Shown: piece after piece, positions 49,414-57,315 of the stretch
Layout of the letters: each line of letters starts with the position of its first letter
Numbering within the stretch: the stretch's first letter is position 1
Assembly (NCBI GenBank): GCA_016870595.1
Contig: VGBI01000006.1
Coordinates: forward strand, 1-58,498
Length of the DNA stretch: 58,498 nucleotides
Reading direction: 5' to 3'
Origin: Actinomycetota bacterium
GTDB lineage: Bacteria; Actinomycetota; Acidimicrobiia; IMCC26256; PALSA-555
The notes under the pieces: generated by a model
What the model saw: only the letters and a program-made list of their open reading frames with translations
What the model was told of the DNA's origin: nothing
Databases searched by the model: none
Position numbers and translations under genes: made by a program

Positions 49414-50284
49414 AGGTGTCGCCCGGCGCGACCGTCGGCACCCCACCGGAGACGAGCGCGCTGGTGGCGACGGTCATCGGCTCCAGCGCCACGAAGGCGC
49501 GGCCCGGGGGCACCCATACCTGCGCGAACGGGTAGCCCCGGTCGGCCCGCACCTCGACCGCGTGCGCATCGGTCGCGAGCGTGAGCACCCGCCGGGCTCC
49601 CAGCGCGTAGAGGTCGTCGAAGGTCCGGCGGCCGATCGGCGCCGCCTCGCCGGGCACCGCCGCCCGCACCCCGGTGGGCACGCCGCGAGCGTTGAGCGCG
49701 AGATGGGTCCGGGGCGGCAGGCCCAGACGCCAGCGCGACCGGGGCGCCCCCGGCACCCGCAGGTACGGGTGCCACCCGAACGCCACCGGCACCCGCCGCC
49801 GGCCCGTCGGCACCACCGTCGTGCGCACCGTGAGGCGCCCGGGGCGCAGCGACCAGCGCACCTCGATCCGGTGCGGGAACGGGAACGCCGGGTCGTCGAG
49901 GTCGCGTGTCGCCGTGAGCGTCGCCGAGTCGCGCCCGCCCCGTGCCGCCCCGACCCGCCAGCCCCCGGCGCCGACGAGGAGGCCGTGGATCGGCAGTCCG
50001 TTGGCGTCGGTGTGACCCGCATACCGCCGGAGGTCCACCTCCACCCGCCCGACCCGGTAGCGGCGGCTCCCGAGGCGGTTCGCCCACGGGGCGAGCAGGG
50101 GCAGGCCGAGCGTGTGCCCACCTCGGAGCGCGTCGGGGCCGCCCGGCGCCGCCAGGTACGCGCGGCCGTCGTGGCGCAGCGCCACCCCGGTCATCCCGAG
50201 ATCCGGCAGGACCGTGGCGACGGTGGGTCCCGCCCGCAGCACCAGCGCCGGCTCGCCCCGCCAGCGGGTCCGCTCCACCGTCAC
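49382..50284 (-). CDS. Aldose 1-epimerase (mutarotase) family protein
   Basis: A 300-residue beta-sandwich galactose-mutarotase-fold protein. N-R-L-G-S-R-R-Y, then P-I-H-G-L-L-V with the first catalytic-type His, G-W-H-P-Y-L-R with the second, and F-V-A-L-E-P-M-T with the Glu are in family order. It interconverts alpha and beta anomers of a hexose or modified sugar. GTG at 50284 is preferred over the GTG two codons later, because a CATGCT box lies 6 nt upstream. It lies next to the GH15 gene, which would release a sugar needing anomer change, but the two are convergent. Confidence 0.85.
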   Translation of the reverse strand: MTVERTRWRGEPALVLRAGPTVATVLPDLGMTGVALRHDGRAYLAAPGGPDALRGGHTLGLPLLAPWANRLGSRRYRVGRVEVDLRRYAGHTDANGLPIHGLLVGAGGWRVGAARGGRDSATLTATRDLDDPAFPFPHRIEVRWSLRPGRLTVRTTVVPTGRRRVPVAFGWHPYLRVPGAPRSRWRLGLPPRTHLALNARGVPTGVRAAVPGEAAPIGRRTFDDLYALGARRVLTLATDAHAVEVRADRGYPFAQVWVPPGRAFVALEPMTVATSALVSGGVPTVAPGDTFSAAFALVLR

Positions 50285-50345
50285 CCCCGCAGCATGGCAC
50301 GACGCCGACCGGCGCCCGGGGCGGACGGTGTGATGGACTGCACCC

Positions 50346-51773
50346 GTGCACGCGCTCGCGCAGGTCCTCGCCGTCGATCCGGTGCCCTGGGCGCGGGCCC
50401 AGATGGCCTTCACCCTGGCCACCCACATCATCCTCGTCCCCCTCGGGGTCTCGTGGGCGTTCATGACCCTGATCGCGAACTACCGCGGCATCCGCCACGG
50501 CGACGCCGACGCCCTCCGGCTCGCACAGCGGTGGTCCAAGTACATGGCGGTCCTCTTCGCCGTCGGCGCCGTGACCGGCACCGTGCTGAGCTTCGAGTTC
50601 GGACTGCTCTGGCCGAACTTCATGGACCGGTTCGGACCCGCCTTCGGCATCCCGTTCGCGTTCGAGGGTCTGTTCTTCTTCACCGAGGCGATCTTCATCG
50701 CCATCTACATCTACGGCTGGAAGCGGCTCAAGCCCTGGGCTCACTTCTGGAGCGGTGTCCCGATCGTGATCGCCGGAATCGGGGGGTCACTCGCCGTCGT
50801 CGCGGCCAACGCCTGGATGAACCATCCGGCCGGGTTCCGGCTGAACCAGGCCGGTCGGGTGGTCGACGTCGACCCGGTCGCGGTGATCTTCAACAAGGCG
50901 ATGCCGCTCCAGTCGCTGCACATGCTGATCGCCGCCTATCTGGTGGGCGGCTTCGTCGTCGCGTCGGTGTACGCGACCGCGATGCTGCGGGGGAAGCGTG
51001 ACCGCTACCACCGGCTCGGCTTCCTGATCCCCTTCACCGTCGCCGCCGTCGCCGTGCCGATCCAGATGGTGGTCGGCGACCAGCTCGCCCGGTTCGTCTA
51101 CAACAACGAGCCCCGGAAGTTCGCCGCGATGGAGCTGGTCCCCGAGACCAGTCGCGACGTCCCCGAGACGCTGGGCGGCTGGCTGAACGACGACGGTGAG
51201 GTCGTGGGCGGCATCCCCATCCCCGGGCTGGCGTCGATCCTGTCCGACCCGGGGGAGGGGACCAGCACCAAGATCCGCGGGCTCGAGTCGTTCCCCGCCG
51301 ACGAACGGCCGACCAACCGCCAGGCCACGATCGTCCACTGGGCCTGGGACGTCATGGTCGGGCTCGGCACTGCGCTGTTCCTGCTCGCCGCGTGGTTCGC
51401 CGTCGTATGGTGGCGCCGGCGCGACCTCCCCCGGACGAAGTGGTTCCTGCGCGCCGCCGCCGTCGCCGGGGTCGCTTCCGTGGTGACCATGGAGGCGGGG
51501 TGGGTCGTCACCGAGGTCGGGCGCCAGCCCTGGATCGTGGTCGACTACATGCTGGTCGAGGACGCCGCGACGAGCAGCTCGGGGGTGTGGGTCACCTTCC
51601 TCGGCATCGCCGCGATCTACACCGGCGTGGCGGTCACGACGGTGCTCGTGCTCCGGGCCATGCGACGGCGCTTCGACGCCGCCGAGGACCATTCCGGGAA
51701 CTCCGATCTGAGCGGCCCCTACTCGCCCCGGATCCGACCCGAGCCGGTCGGTGCGGGCACCCAGGAGGCCTAG
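50346..51773 (+). CDS. cydA: Cytochrome bd oxidase subunit I
   Basis: A 475-residue, multi-helix inner-membrane subunit of the quinol oxidase that reduces O2 without proton pumping. W-A-R-A-Q-M-A-F-T-L-A-T-H27 carries the conserved heme His. S-L-H192-M-L-I holds a heme b558 ligand and V-M337-V-G-L-G the Met ligand. A-F-E-G-L-F-F-F-T-E-A is the conserved acidic helix. G-W-V-V-T-E-V-G-R-Q-P-W is the strongest family signature. The Q-loop (about 250-330) is short. GTG start; the gene is followed directly by cydB (GTG right after TAG). No cydC/cydD is in the window. Confidence 0.95.
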   Translation: MHALAQVLAVDPVPWARAQMAFTLATHIILVPLGVSWAFMTLIANYRGIRHGDADALRLAQRWSKYMAVLFAVGAVTGTVLSFEFGLLWPNFMDRFGPAFGIPFAFEGLFFFTEAIFIAIYIYGWKRLKPWAHFWSGVPIVIAGIGGSLAVVAANAWMNHPAGFRLNQAGRVVDVDPVAVIFNKAMPLQSLHMLIAAYLVGGFVVASVYATAMLRGKRDRYHRLGFLIPFTVAAVAVPIQMVVGDQLARFVYNNEPRKFAAMELVPETSRDVPETLGGWLNDDGEVVGGIPIPGLASILSDPGEGTSTKIRGLESFPADERPTNRQATIVHWAWDVMVGLGTALFLLAAWFAVVWWRRRDLPRTKWFLRAAAVAGVASVVTMEAGWVVTEVGRQPWIVVDYMLVEDAATSSSGVWVTFLGIAAIYTGVAVTTVLVLRAMRRRFDAAEDHSGNSDLSGPYSPRIRPEPVGAGTQEA

Positions 51774-52820
51774 GTGGCCGAGTTCGTCGCCGCGACGCTG
51801 ATGGTGGGCATCACCGCCTACGCCGTGTTCGGCGGGGCCGACTTCGGCGCCGGCTTCTGGGACCTGGTCGCGGGCGGGGCCGAGCGGGGCGCCCGGCCCC
51901 GGTCGGTCGTCGACCACGCGATCGGCCCGGTGTGGGAGGCCAACCACGTCTGGCTCATCTTCGTGCTCGTCGTCCTGTGGACCTCGTTCTCGGAGGCCTT
52001 CGGCTCGATCATGCTCACGCTGTTCGTCCCGCTCGCGCTCGCCGCGTTCGGGATCGTCTTGCGCGGGACGAGCTTCGCGTTCCGCAAGGAAGTCGTGCGC
52101 CTCTCGATCCGGCGCGACCTCGGCGTGGTGTTCGCGACCTCCTCCGTCATCGTGCCGTACTGCTTCGGGGCGGTCGCGGGCGGCATCGCCTCGGGACGGG
52201 TCCCCCCGGGCGGCACCGCAGGCGACCCGTGGGCCAGCTGGATCAACCCGACGTCGATCCTGGGCGGCGTGCTCGCGGTCGCAACCTGCGCCTTCCTCGC
52301 CGCCGTCTACATGACCTACGACGCGCACCGCTTCGCCGGACCCGACATGGAGGAGTACTTTCGCCGGCGCGCGCTGGTGATGGCCATCGTCGTCGGCACG
52401 ATCGCGGTCGTGGGGATCTTCGTGCTGCGCGCCGACGCCGAGTACCTGTACGACCGCCTTACCGGCCCGGCGTTGCCCCTGGTCCTGGCGTCGGCGATCG
52501 GCGGGCTCGGCACGCTCACGTTGCTGACCCGCCGACTCCACCGCGGCGCCCGGGTGCTGGCCATGGGCGCGGTCGCCGCGGTGATCTGGGCCTGGGGCGT
52601 GGCGCAGTGGCCCTACCTGCTCCCCACCCGGCTCACGGTGGCCGAGGCCGCGGCACCCACCGCCACCCTCGTGGCCGTCTCGATTGCGTTCGGGCTGGCC
52701 GTCCTCATCTGCCTCCCGTCGCTGGCGCTGCTCTACGTGCTCGACCAGCGCTCGCTGCTCGACGCCGACACCGCCGCGGACGGGCAGGCCCGGGTAGCCG
52801 ACGCCGACGCGACGGCCTGA
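51774..52820 (+). CDS. cydB: Cytochrome bd oxidase subunit II
   Basis: A 348-residue membrane subunit with about eight hydrophobic helices. A-V-F-G-G-A-D-F-G-A-G-F-W-D-L near residue 16 and I-G-P-V-W-E-A-N-H-V-W-L-I near residue 50 are the family signatures. It pairs with CydA to stabilise the hemes and gives no heme ligand itself. GTG follows the cydA stop with no gap, so expression is coupled. The C-terminal tail is hydrophilic and rich in Ala and Asp. After its TGA only 28 nt separate it from the convergent monooxygenase gene. Confidence 0.95.
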   Translation: MAEFVAATLMVGITAYAVFGGADFGAGFWDLVAGGAERGARPRSVVDHAIGPVWEANHVWLIFVLVVLWTSFSEAFGSIMLTLFVPLALAAFGIVLRGTSFAFRKEVVRLSIRRDLGVVFATSSVIVPYCFGAVAGGIASGRVPPGGTAGDPWASWINPTSILGGVLAVATCAFLAAVYMTYDAHRFAGPDMEEYFRRRALVMAIVVGTIAVVGIFVLRADAEYLYDRLTGPALPLVLASAIGGLGTLTLLTRRLHRGARVLAMGAVAAVIWAWGVAQWPYLLPTRLTVAEAAAPTATLVAVSIAFGLAVLICLPSLALLYVLDQRSLLDADTAADGQARVADADATA

Positions 52821-52848
52821 GCACCGGACGACGCACCGACCGACCGGG

Positions 52849-54345
52849 TCACCCGGCCCGGGCGGTCTCCGACGGTCGTCCGAGCAGCCGGGTCATCCAG
52901 CTGTAGAGGGTCGGCCCGTAGGGCCACTGGGTGACGATCCGACCGTTGGGGGCGGTGAAGTAGTTGTTGCACATCTGCCACGACGTGCCCTCCATCGTCC
53001 CCATCAGCCAGCGGTGGTACCGGTCCGCCCAGTCGGGCTTCACCTCCACCGCCGACACGCCCGTGCGCATCATCCGCCGCATCACCCGCACGGCGTACTC
53101 CGCCTGGCGCTCGAGCATCGTGACGATCTCGCCGCCGTTGGTGCCGGGACCGTAGAGGATGAAGAAGTTCGGGAACGTCGGCACCGTGATCCCGAGGTAC
53201 GCGCGCGGCTCGCCGGCCCAGTGGTCGCGCAGGGTCCCCTGCCGGCCGACGATCTCGATGCGGGCGAGGTAGTTCGTGGGCTGGAACCCCGTGCACATGA
53301 CCAGCACGTCCACCGCGCGCTCGACCCCGTCGGCGTCGACCACACCGGTCGGCGTGACCCGCTCCACCGCCCGCGGCACGAGCTCGACGTTGTCGGAGAG
53401 GAGCGCCGGGTAGAAGGTCGTGTTGAAGATCGGCCGCTTCCCCGGGTACGGGTACGAGGGCGTGAGGGCGGCGGCCAGGTCGGGGCGGTCGGCGAACACC
53501 CGGGCGACGTAGTCGCGGCACGCCTGCTCGCGGGCCTGGTTCGTCGGCGAGCCGGGGCGGTAGACCGCCCCGCCCCAGACGCCCTTCTCGATCCGGTACA
53601 GCTGGCGCCACCGCTCCATCCGGTGCCCCCAGAAGGTGCGGAGCCTGGCCCGCTCGACCGGCGTGAAGTCGCGGTCGCCCTTGGGCATGACCCAGCCCGG
53701 CTCGCGCTGGAACAGGTACACCTTCCCCGCGACCGGCTGGATCTCGGGGAGGATCTGGGTCGCGGTGCTGCCGGTGCCCACGAGCGCCACGGTCTTGCCG
53801 GTCAGGTCGTGCTCGTGCTCCCAGCGGCCGGTGTGGAACTTCGGTCCGGCGAAGTCGTCGAGCCCGGGCCAGTCGGGAAAGCGGGGCACGTTCAGGAAGC
53901 CGGTCGCCGCGATCAGCACGTGGACCTCGTCGGTCGTGCCGTCGTCGAGCGTGAGCCGCCAGACGCGGGCCGCCTCGTCCCACTCGGCCCGGTCGACGGC
54001 GGTGCCGAGGCGCAGGTGCGGCCACAGCCCGTGGTCGCCCACGGTCTCCTCGAGGTAGCCCTGCAGCTCGGACCGCTTCGCGTGGGTCCGGCTCCAGTCG
54101 TAGGGCTTGAACGCGTACGAGTACAGGTGCGAGTGCACGTCGACCTCGCACCCGGGGTACTGGTTGTCCCACCAGGTGCCCCCCACCCGCTCGGACTTCT
54201 CGTAGATGGTGAAGGTGTGGATGCCGGCGTTCTTCATCTTCACGCCGGCGGCGATGCCCCCGTACCCGGCCCCGACCACCGCGACCCGCGGCGTCCCGGC
54301 CGGCCCGAAGCGCTCCCGGGCCCGGCGTTGCGCGCTGGTCGGCAT
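52849..54345 (-). CDS. Flavin-containing monooxygenase (Baeyer-Villiger type)
   Basis: A 498-residue class B flavoprotein monooxygenase. FAD-binding G-A-G-Y-G-G (25-30), the BVMO-type G-G-T-W-W-D-N-Q-Y-P-G-C-E-V-D (55-69), the fingerprint F-A-G-P-K-F-H-T-G-R-W (165-175), and the NADPH motif G-T-G-S-T-A (190-195) are all present. It should insert oxygen next to a carbonyl or oxidise a heteroatom using NADPH and O2. The ATG at 54345 is preferred; a very long upstream in-frame extension is antisense of the SDR and selenoprotein genes. Divergent from the SDR-selenoprotein operon, with which it may share a pathway. Confidence 0.93.
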   Translation of the reverse strand: MPTSAQRRARERFGPAGTPRVAVVGAGYGGIAAGVKMKNAGIHTFTIYEKSERVGGTWWDNQYPGCEVDVHSHLYSYAFKPYDWSRTHAKRSELQGYLEETVGDHGLWPHLRLGTAVDRAEWDEAARVWRLTLDDGTTDEVHVLIAATGFLNVPRFPDWPGLDDFAGPKFHTGRWEHEHDLTGKTVALVGTGSTATQILPEIQPVAGKVYLFQREPGWVMPKGDRDFTPVERARLRTFWGHRMERWRQLYRIEKGVWGGAVYRPGSPTNQAREQACRDYVARVFADRPDLAAALTPSYPYPGKRPIFNTTFYPALLSDNVELVPRAVERVTPTGVVDADGVERAVDVLVMCTGFQPTNYLARIEIVGRQGTLRDHWAGEPRAYLGITVPTFPNFFILYGPGTNGGEIVTMLERQAEYAVRVMRRMMRTGVSAVEVKPDWADRYHRWLMGTMEGTSWQMCNNYFTAPNGRIVTQWPYGPTLYSWMTRLLGRPSETARAG

Positions 54346-54399
54346 CGGTGTCCCCCCGTCGGTTCCCGGCCGGGCCGTGCGGCCGCGACGCCCCGACAA

Positions 54400-54405
54400 T
54401 ACGAT
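54400..54405 (+). promoter_or_regulatory. Candidate promoter in the divergent region before the SDR-selenoprotein operon
   Basis: ACAATACGAT (54396-54405) is the only A+T-rich patch in the 156-nt region between the monooxygenase (54345) and SDR (54502) genes. TACGAT can serve as a plus-strand -10, giving a leader of about 90 nt. TATTGT on the minus strand overlaps it and may serve the monooxygenase gene. Confidence 0.35.
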
Positions 54406-54501
54406 GCCGGTCGCCGGGCCCGCCGCCTGCCGTCCGGCACCGGGCCCGCCGCCCGACCCACGACCCCCGGTTCCCCGCCCACCCCGACCACGGAGGATCC
54501 C

Positions 54502-55281
54502 ATGGCCGAGCACCGCTTCGCCCTCGACGGACGGGTCGCCCTCGTGACCGGGAGCGGCACCGGCATCGGCCGGTCCACCGCCCGGGTGCTCGCCGCCCAC
54601 GGCGCCGACGTCGTCCTCGCGGCCCGGCGCACCGAGCTGCTCGAGCGCACCGCCGCCGACGTCGAGGCGCTCGGCCGCCAGGCCCTGGTCGTCCCGACCG
54701 ACGTCACCGACGCCGACGCCTGCGAGGCCCTGGTCGCCGCCGCGATCGACGGTCTCGGCCGCCTCGACGTGCTCGTGAACAACGCGGGCGGCGCGATCAA
54801 CCGTCCTCCCGACCGGTGGAGCGTCGCCGACTGGCACCGCATCATCGACCTCAACCTGGCCAGCGTCTGGTTCCTCTCGCGCCCCGCCGCCCGGCACATG
54901 CTCGAGCGGGGGTCGGGCACGATCGTGAACATCTCCTCGGGGGCGAGCTTCCTCGCCCTCCCCGACGTGGCGCCCTACGGCGCGGCCAAGGCGGGGATGA
55001 ACAGCCTGACCCGCTCGCTCGCCGCGGCCTGGACTCCCGGCGGCGTCCGGGTCAACGCGGTGGCCTGCGGCGCGGTGCGCACCGAGGGCTACGGCGAGTC
55101 GACCAAGCACCAGAACCTGCCCGACGACGCCATCCTCGGTCCCGGCAACGCGATGAACCGGGTCGGCGACCCCGAGGAGATCGGCCACGCGGTGCTGTTC
55201 TTCGCGTCCGACGCCTCGAGCTACTGCTCGGGCCAGACCCTCTGGGTCAACGGCGGGCCCAAGGCCCCGGCGACGACGTGA
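54502..55281 (+). CDS. SDR family oxidoreductase
   Basis: A 259-residue classical short-chain dehydrogenase. T-G-S-G-T-G-I-G is the cofactor motif and V-N-N-A-G is intact. The catalytic Ser is in I-S-S-G-A-S and the Tyr/Lys in Y-G-A-A-K. An Arg-rich strand 2 end (A-A-R-R-T) favours NADP. The ATG has GGAGGA 5 nt upstream. It ends 4 nt before the selenoprotein ATG. It leads the likely operon SDR, selenoprotein, crotonase, acyl-CoA dehydrogenase. Confidence 0.92.
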   Translation: MAEHRFALDGRVALVTGSGTGIGRSTARVLAAHGADVVLAARRTELLERTAADVEALGRQALVVPTDVTDADACEALVAAAIDGLGRLDVLVNNAGGAINRPPDRWSVADWHRIIDLNLASVWFLSRPAARHMLERGSGTIVNISSGASFLALPDVAPYGAAKAGMNSLTRSLAAAWTPGGVRVNAVACGAVRTEGYGESTKHQNLPDDAILGPGNAMNRVGDPEEIGHAVLFFASDASSYCSGQTLWVNGGPKAPATT

Positions 55282-55285
55282 CGCC

Positions 55286-56434
55286 ATGAGCGACCGGACC
55301 CTGCGCGACTTCGCCGCGAACACGCCCATGCCCGAGATGGGCGACCCTCCCTTCACGCCGCTGCGCCGCCCGCTGTCGGAGTGCCGGGTCGCGATCGTCA
55401 CCACCGCTGCGCTGCACGTCGCCGACGACCACGGGTACACCCCCGACGACGCGTCCTTCCGGGTGCTGCCCGCCGACCGACGCGACCTGGTGCTCGGCCA
55501 CTGGAGCCCCAACTTCGACCGGTCCGGCTTCGTGGCCGACCTCGACGTCGTGTACCCGATCGACCGTCTCGTCGAGCTCGCCGAGCGTGGAGTCATCGGG
55601 AGCGTCGCCGATCGCCACTACGCGTTCGCGGGGAACCAGGAGGACACGCTCAGCGCGATCCGCCTCGACCACGGCCCCGCGGTCGCCGCCGCGCTCCGGG
55701 CCGACGCCGTCGACGTGGTGCTGCTCACACCCGTCTGACCGCTCTGCTCGCGCACCGTGTGTGTGCTCGCCCGGGTCCTCGAGGCCCACGGTCTCGCCAC
55801 CGTCGCCCTGATCTCCGTGCGGGGGGTGGCCGAGCGGCTCCCGCCCCCGCGCGGGCTGTACTGCGCGTTCCCGCTCGGGCGGCCGCTCGGGCGTCCCGAC
55901 GACCCCGAGTTCCAGCACGACGTGCTCGCGCGCGCGTTCGCGCTGCTCGACGCGCCCGCGGGACCGGTGCTCGTCGACCACCCCGTCACCATCGAGCGCG
56001 ACTCGGCCCCGCTCGCGTGCCCGATGCCGCCGCGCCTCGACCCGAGCCTCCCGGCCGCGGTCGACGAGGCGATCGGCCTGCGGCCCGCGTGGGACCGCAC
56101 GCTCGCGCGCCGGGGCACCACCTCGATCGGGCGGGTGCTCGACGCCGACCGGGTGCCCGACGCCCTCGCCGCCCTCGCCCGCATCGCCGACGGGGCCGAC
56201 TGGACCACCGCCGGCCTCGCCGGCGATCCGGTCCAGACCTGCCACGACATCCGCACCTACTACGAGGAGGCCGCCCAGTCCCTGGTCTCGGTGCCGCCCG
56301 ACGCCGCCGCGGCCGAGGCCTGGTTCTACGAGCAGACCGCGGCCGGGCCCACCCTCCTCGCCGCCCGGGCCGCGATGCGCACGCAGGGCGCACCCACCAT
56401 CCTCTGGCTCTACATGGCCCGGGCCACCCGATGA
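55286..56434 (+). CDS. GrdB/PrdB-like selenoprotein with in-frame UGA (Sec151)
   Basis: A 382-residue protein if UGA at 55736-55738 is read as selenocysteine. The N-terminal part has the pattern of the glycine/sarcosine/betaine/proline reductase selenoprotein B family: R-V-A-I-V-T-T-A-A-L-H, then S-P-N-F-D-R-S-G-F, then D-V-V-Y-P-I-D-R-L, then G-S-V-A-D-R-H-Y-A-F-A-G. V-V-L-L-T-P-V is followed by U151-P-L-C154-S-R-T-V-C159, a redox U-x-x-C motif. The same frame then continues with A-R-V-L-E-A-H-G-L-A-T and G-L-Y-C-A-F-P-L-G-R-P-L-G as in the family, to a C-terminal extension of about 110 residues that I do not recognise. Read conventionally, the UGA would leave 150 residues. The reaction is unknown; aerobic relatives lack the GrdA/GrdC partners. 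Confidence 0.88.
55736..55770 (+). promoter_or_regulatory. UGA selenocysteine codon with candidate bacterial SECIS hairpin
   Basis: After the UGA (55736-55738), GCGCAC (55750-55755) can pair with GTGTGC (55761-55766), five Watson-Crick pairs and one G-U. The 5-nt loop CGTGT starts 18 nt after the UGA. Two more G-C pairs (55746-55747 with 55769-55770) lie below a 2x2 internal loop. Loop distance and a G among the first two loop bases fit bacterial SECIS elements recognised by SelB. Bacterial SECIS elements vary, so this is a candidate only. Confidence 0.5.
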
Positions 56435-57273
56435 CCGACGCCCCGGCACCGGCGGCCCCCGACCCGGAGCCCGCGCCCAGTCTGCTGGTCGAGCGCGTCG
56501 ACACCACCGTGGTGCTGACCCTGCACCGGCCCGAGCGGCGCAATGCGCTGTCGCTCGACCTGCTGGTCCGCCTTGCCGACGCCTGGGACGCGATCGAGGC
56601 CGATCCCTCGGTGCGTAGCGCGATCCTCACCGGCGCCGGCGACCACTACTGCGTGGGCGGCGACCTGTCGGCGGGGTGGATGGTGGGGGGGCGCGCGGCC
56701 GAGCCCACCGAGCACGAGCGCCGGGCCCAGGCCGACCCGGCCCTGATCGCCCGGGGCCTGCTGCTGCTCCACCACCTGCGCGTGCCGGTGATCGCCGCGG
56801 TCAACGGCGACTGCATGGGAGGCGGGTGCGAGATGCTCCAGCAGACCGACATCCGCATCGCCGAGGAGCACGCCCGCTTCGGGGTGCCCGAGGTGCATCG
56901 CGGCCTCATCGCCGGCGCGGGGTCGACCATGCGCCTCAAGCGCCAGATCCCCTACGCCGTGGCGATGGAGATGCTGCTGACCGGACGCATCCTCGACGCC
57001 GAGGAGGCCCTGCGCTGGGGCCTCGTGACCCACGTCGTCCCCCGGGGCGAGGGGCGGGCCCGGGCGCTCGAGATCGCCGGGCGGATCGCCGCCGCCGCCC
57101 CCCTCTCGGTGGCCGAGACCAAGGCCTCGGCGATCGAGACCGGCTGGCTCCCCGAGTCGGAGGCCCGCCCGATCGAGACCGCCCACACCCAGCGGGTCAC
57201 CCGCAGCCAGGACGCCCAGGAGGGCATGCGGGCCTTCGTCGAGAAGCGCCCACCCCGCTGGACCGGCACCTGA
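56431..57273 (+). CDS. Enoyl-CoA hydratase/isomerase (crotonase) family protein
   Basis: A 280-residue crotonase with an Ala/Pro-rich N-terminal tail (1-17). Oxyanion-hole segments Y-C-V-G-G-D-L-S and G-D-C-M-G-G-G-C-E-M are present, and P-E-V-H-R-G-L-I-A-G carries a Glu in the usual acid/base region. It has an insertion of about 20 residues after the first oxyanion motif. The ATG overlaps the TGA of the selenoprotein (ATGA), so ribosomes that pass the internal UGA would deliver initiation here. Probably acts on an acyl-CoA handled by the acyl-CoA dehydrogenase behind it. Confidence 0.9.
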   Translation: MTDAPAPAAPDPEPAPSLLVERVDTTVVLTLHRPERRNALSLDLLVRLADAWDAIEADPSVRSAILTGAGDHYCVGGDLSAGWMVGGRAAEPTEHERRAQADPALIARGLLLLHHLRVPVIAAVNGDCMGGGCEMLQQTDIRIAEEHARFGVPEVHRGLIAGAGSTMRLKRQIPYAVAMEMLLTGRILDAEEALRWGLVTHVVPRGEGRARALEIAGRIAAAAPLSVAETKASAIETGWLPESEARPIETAHTQRVTRSQDAQEGMRAFVEKRPPRWTGT

Positions 57274-57315
57274 CCGGTTGGCGGCCGACCCCCGGGTCCG
57301 GCTTTGATCGCGGCG

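Noticed and set aside
55757-56434. A separate gene starting at GTG 55757 just after the UGA
   Set aside because: It has no Shine-Dalgarno sequence or leaderless box, starts in the middle of the redox motif, and is in frame with the upstream part, whose family homology it continues.
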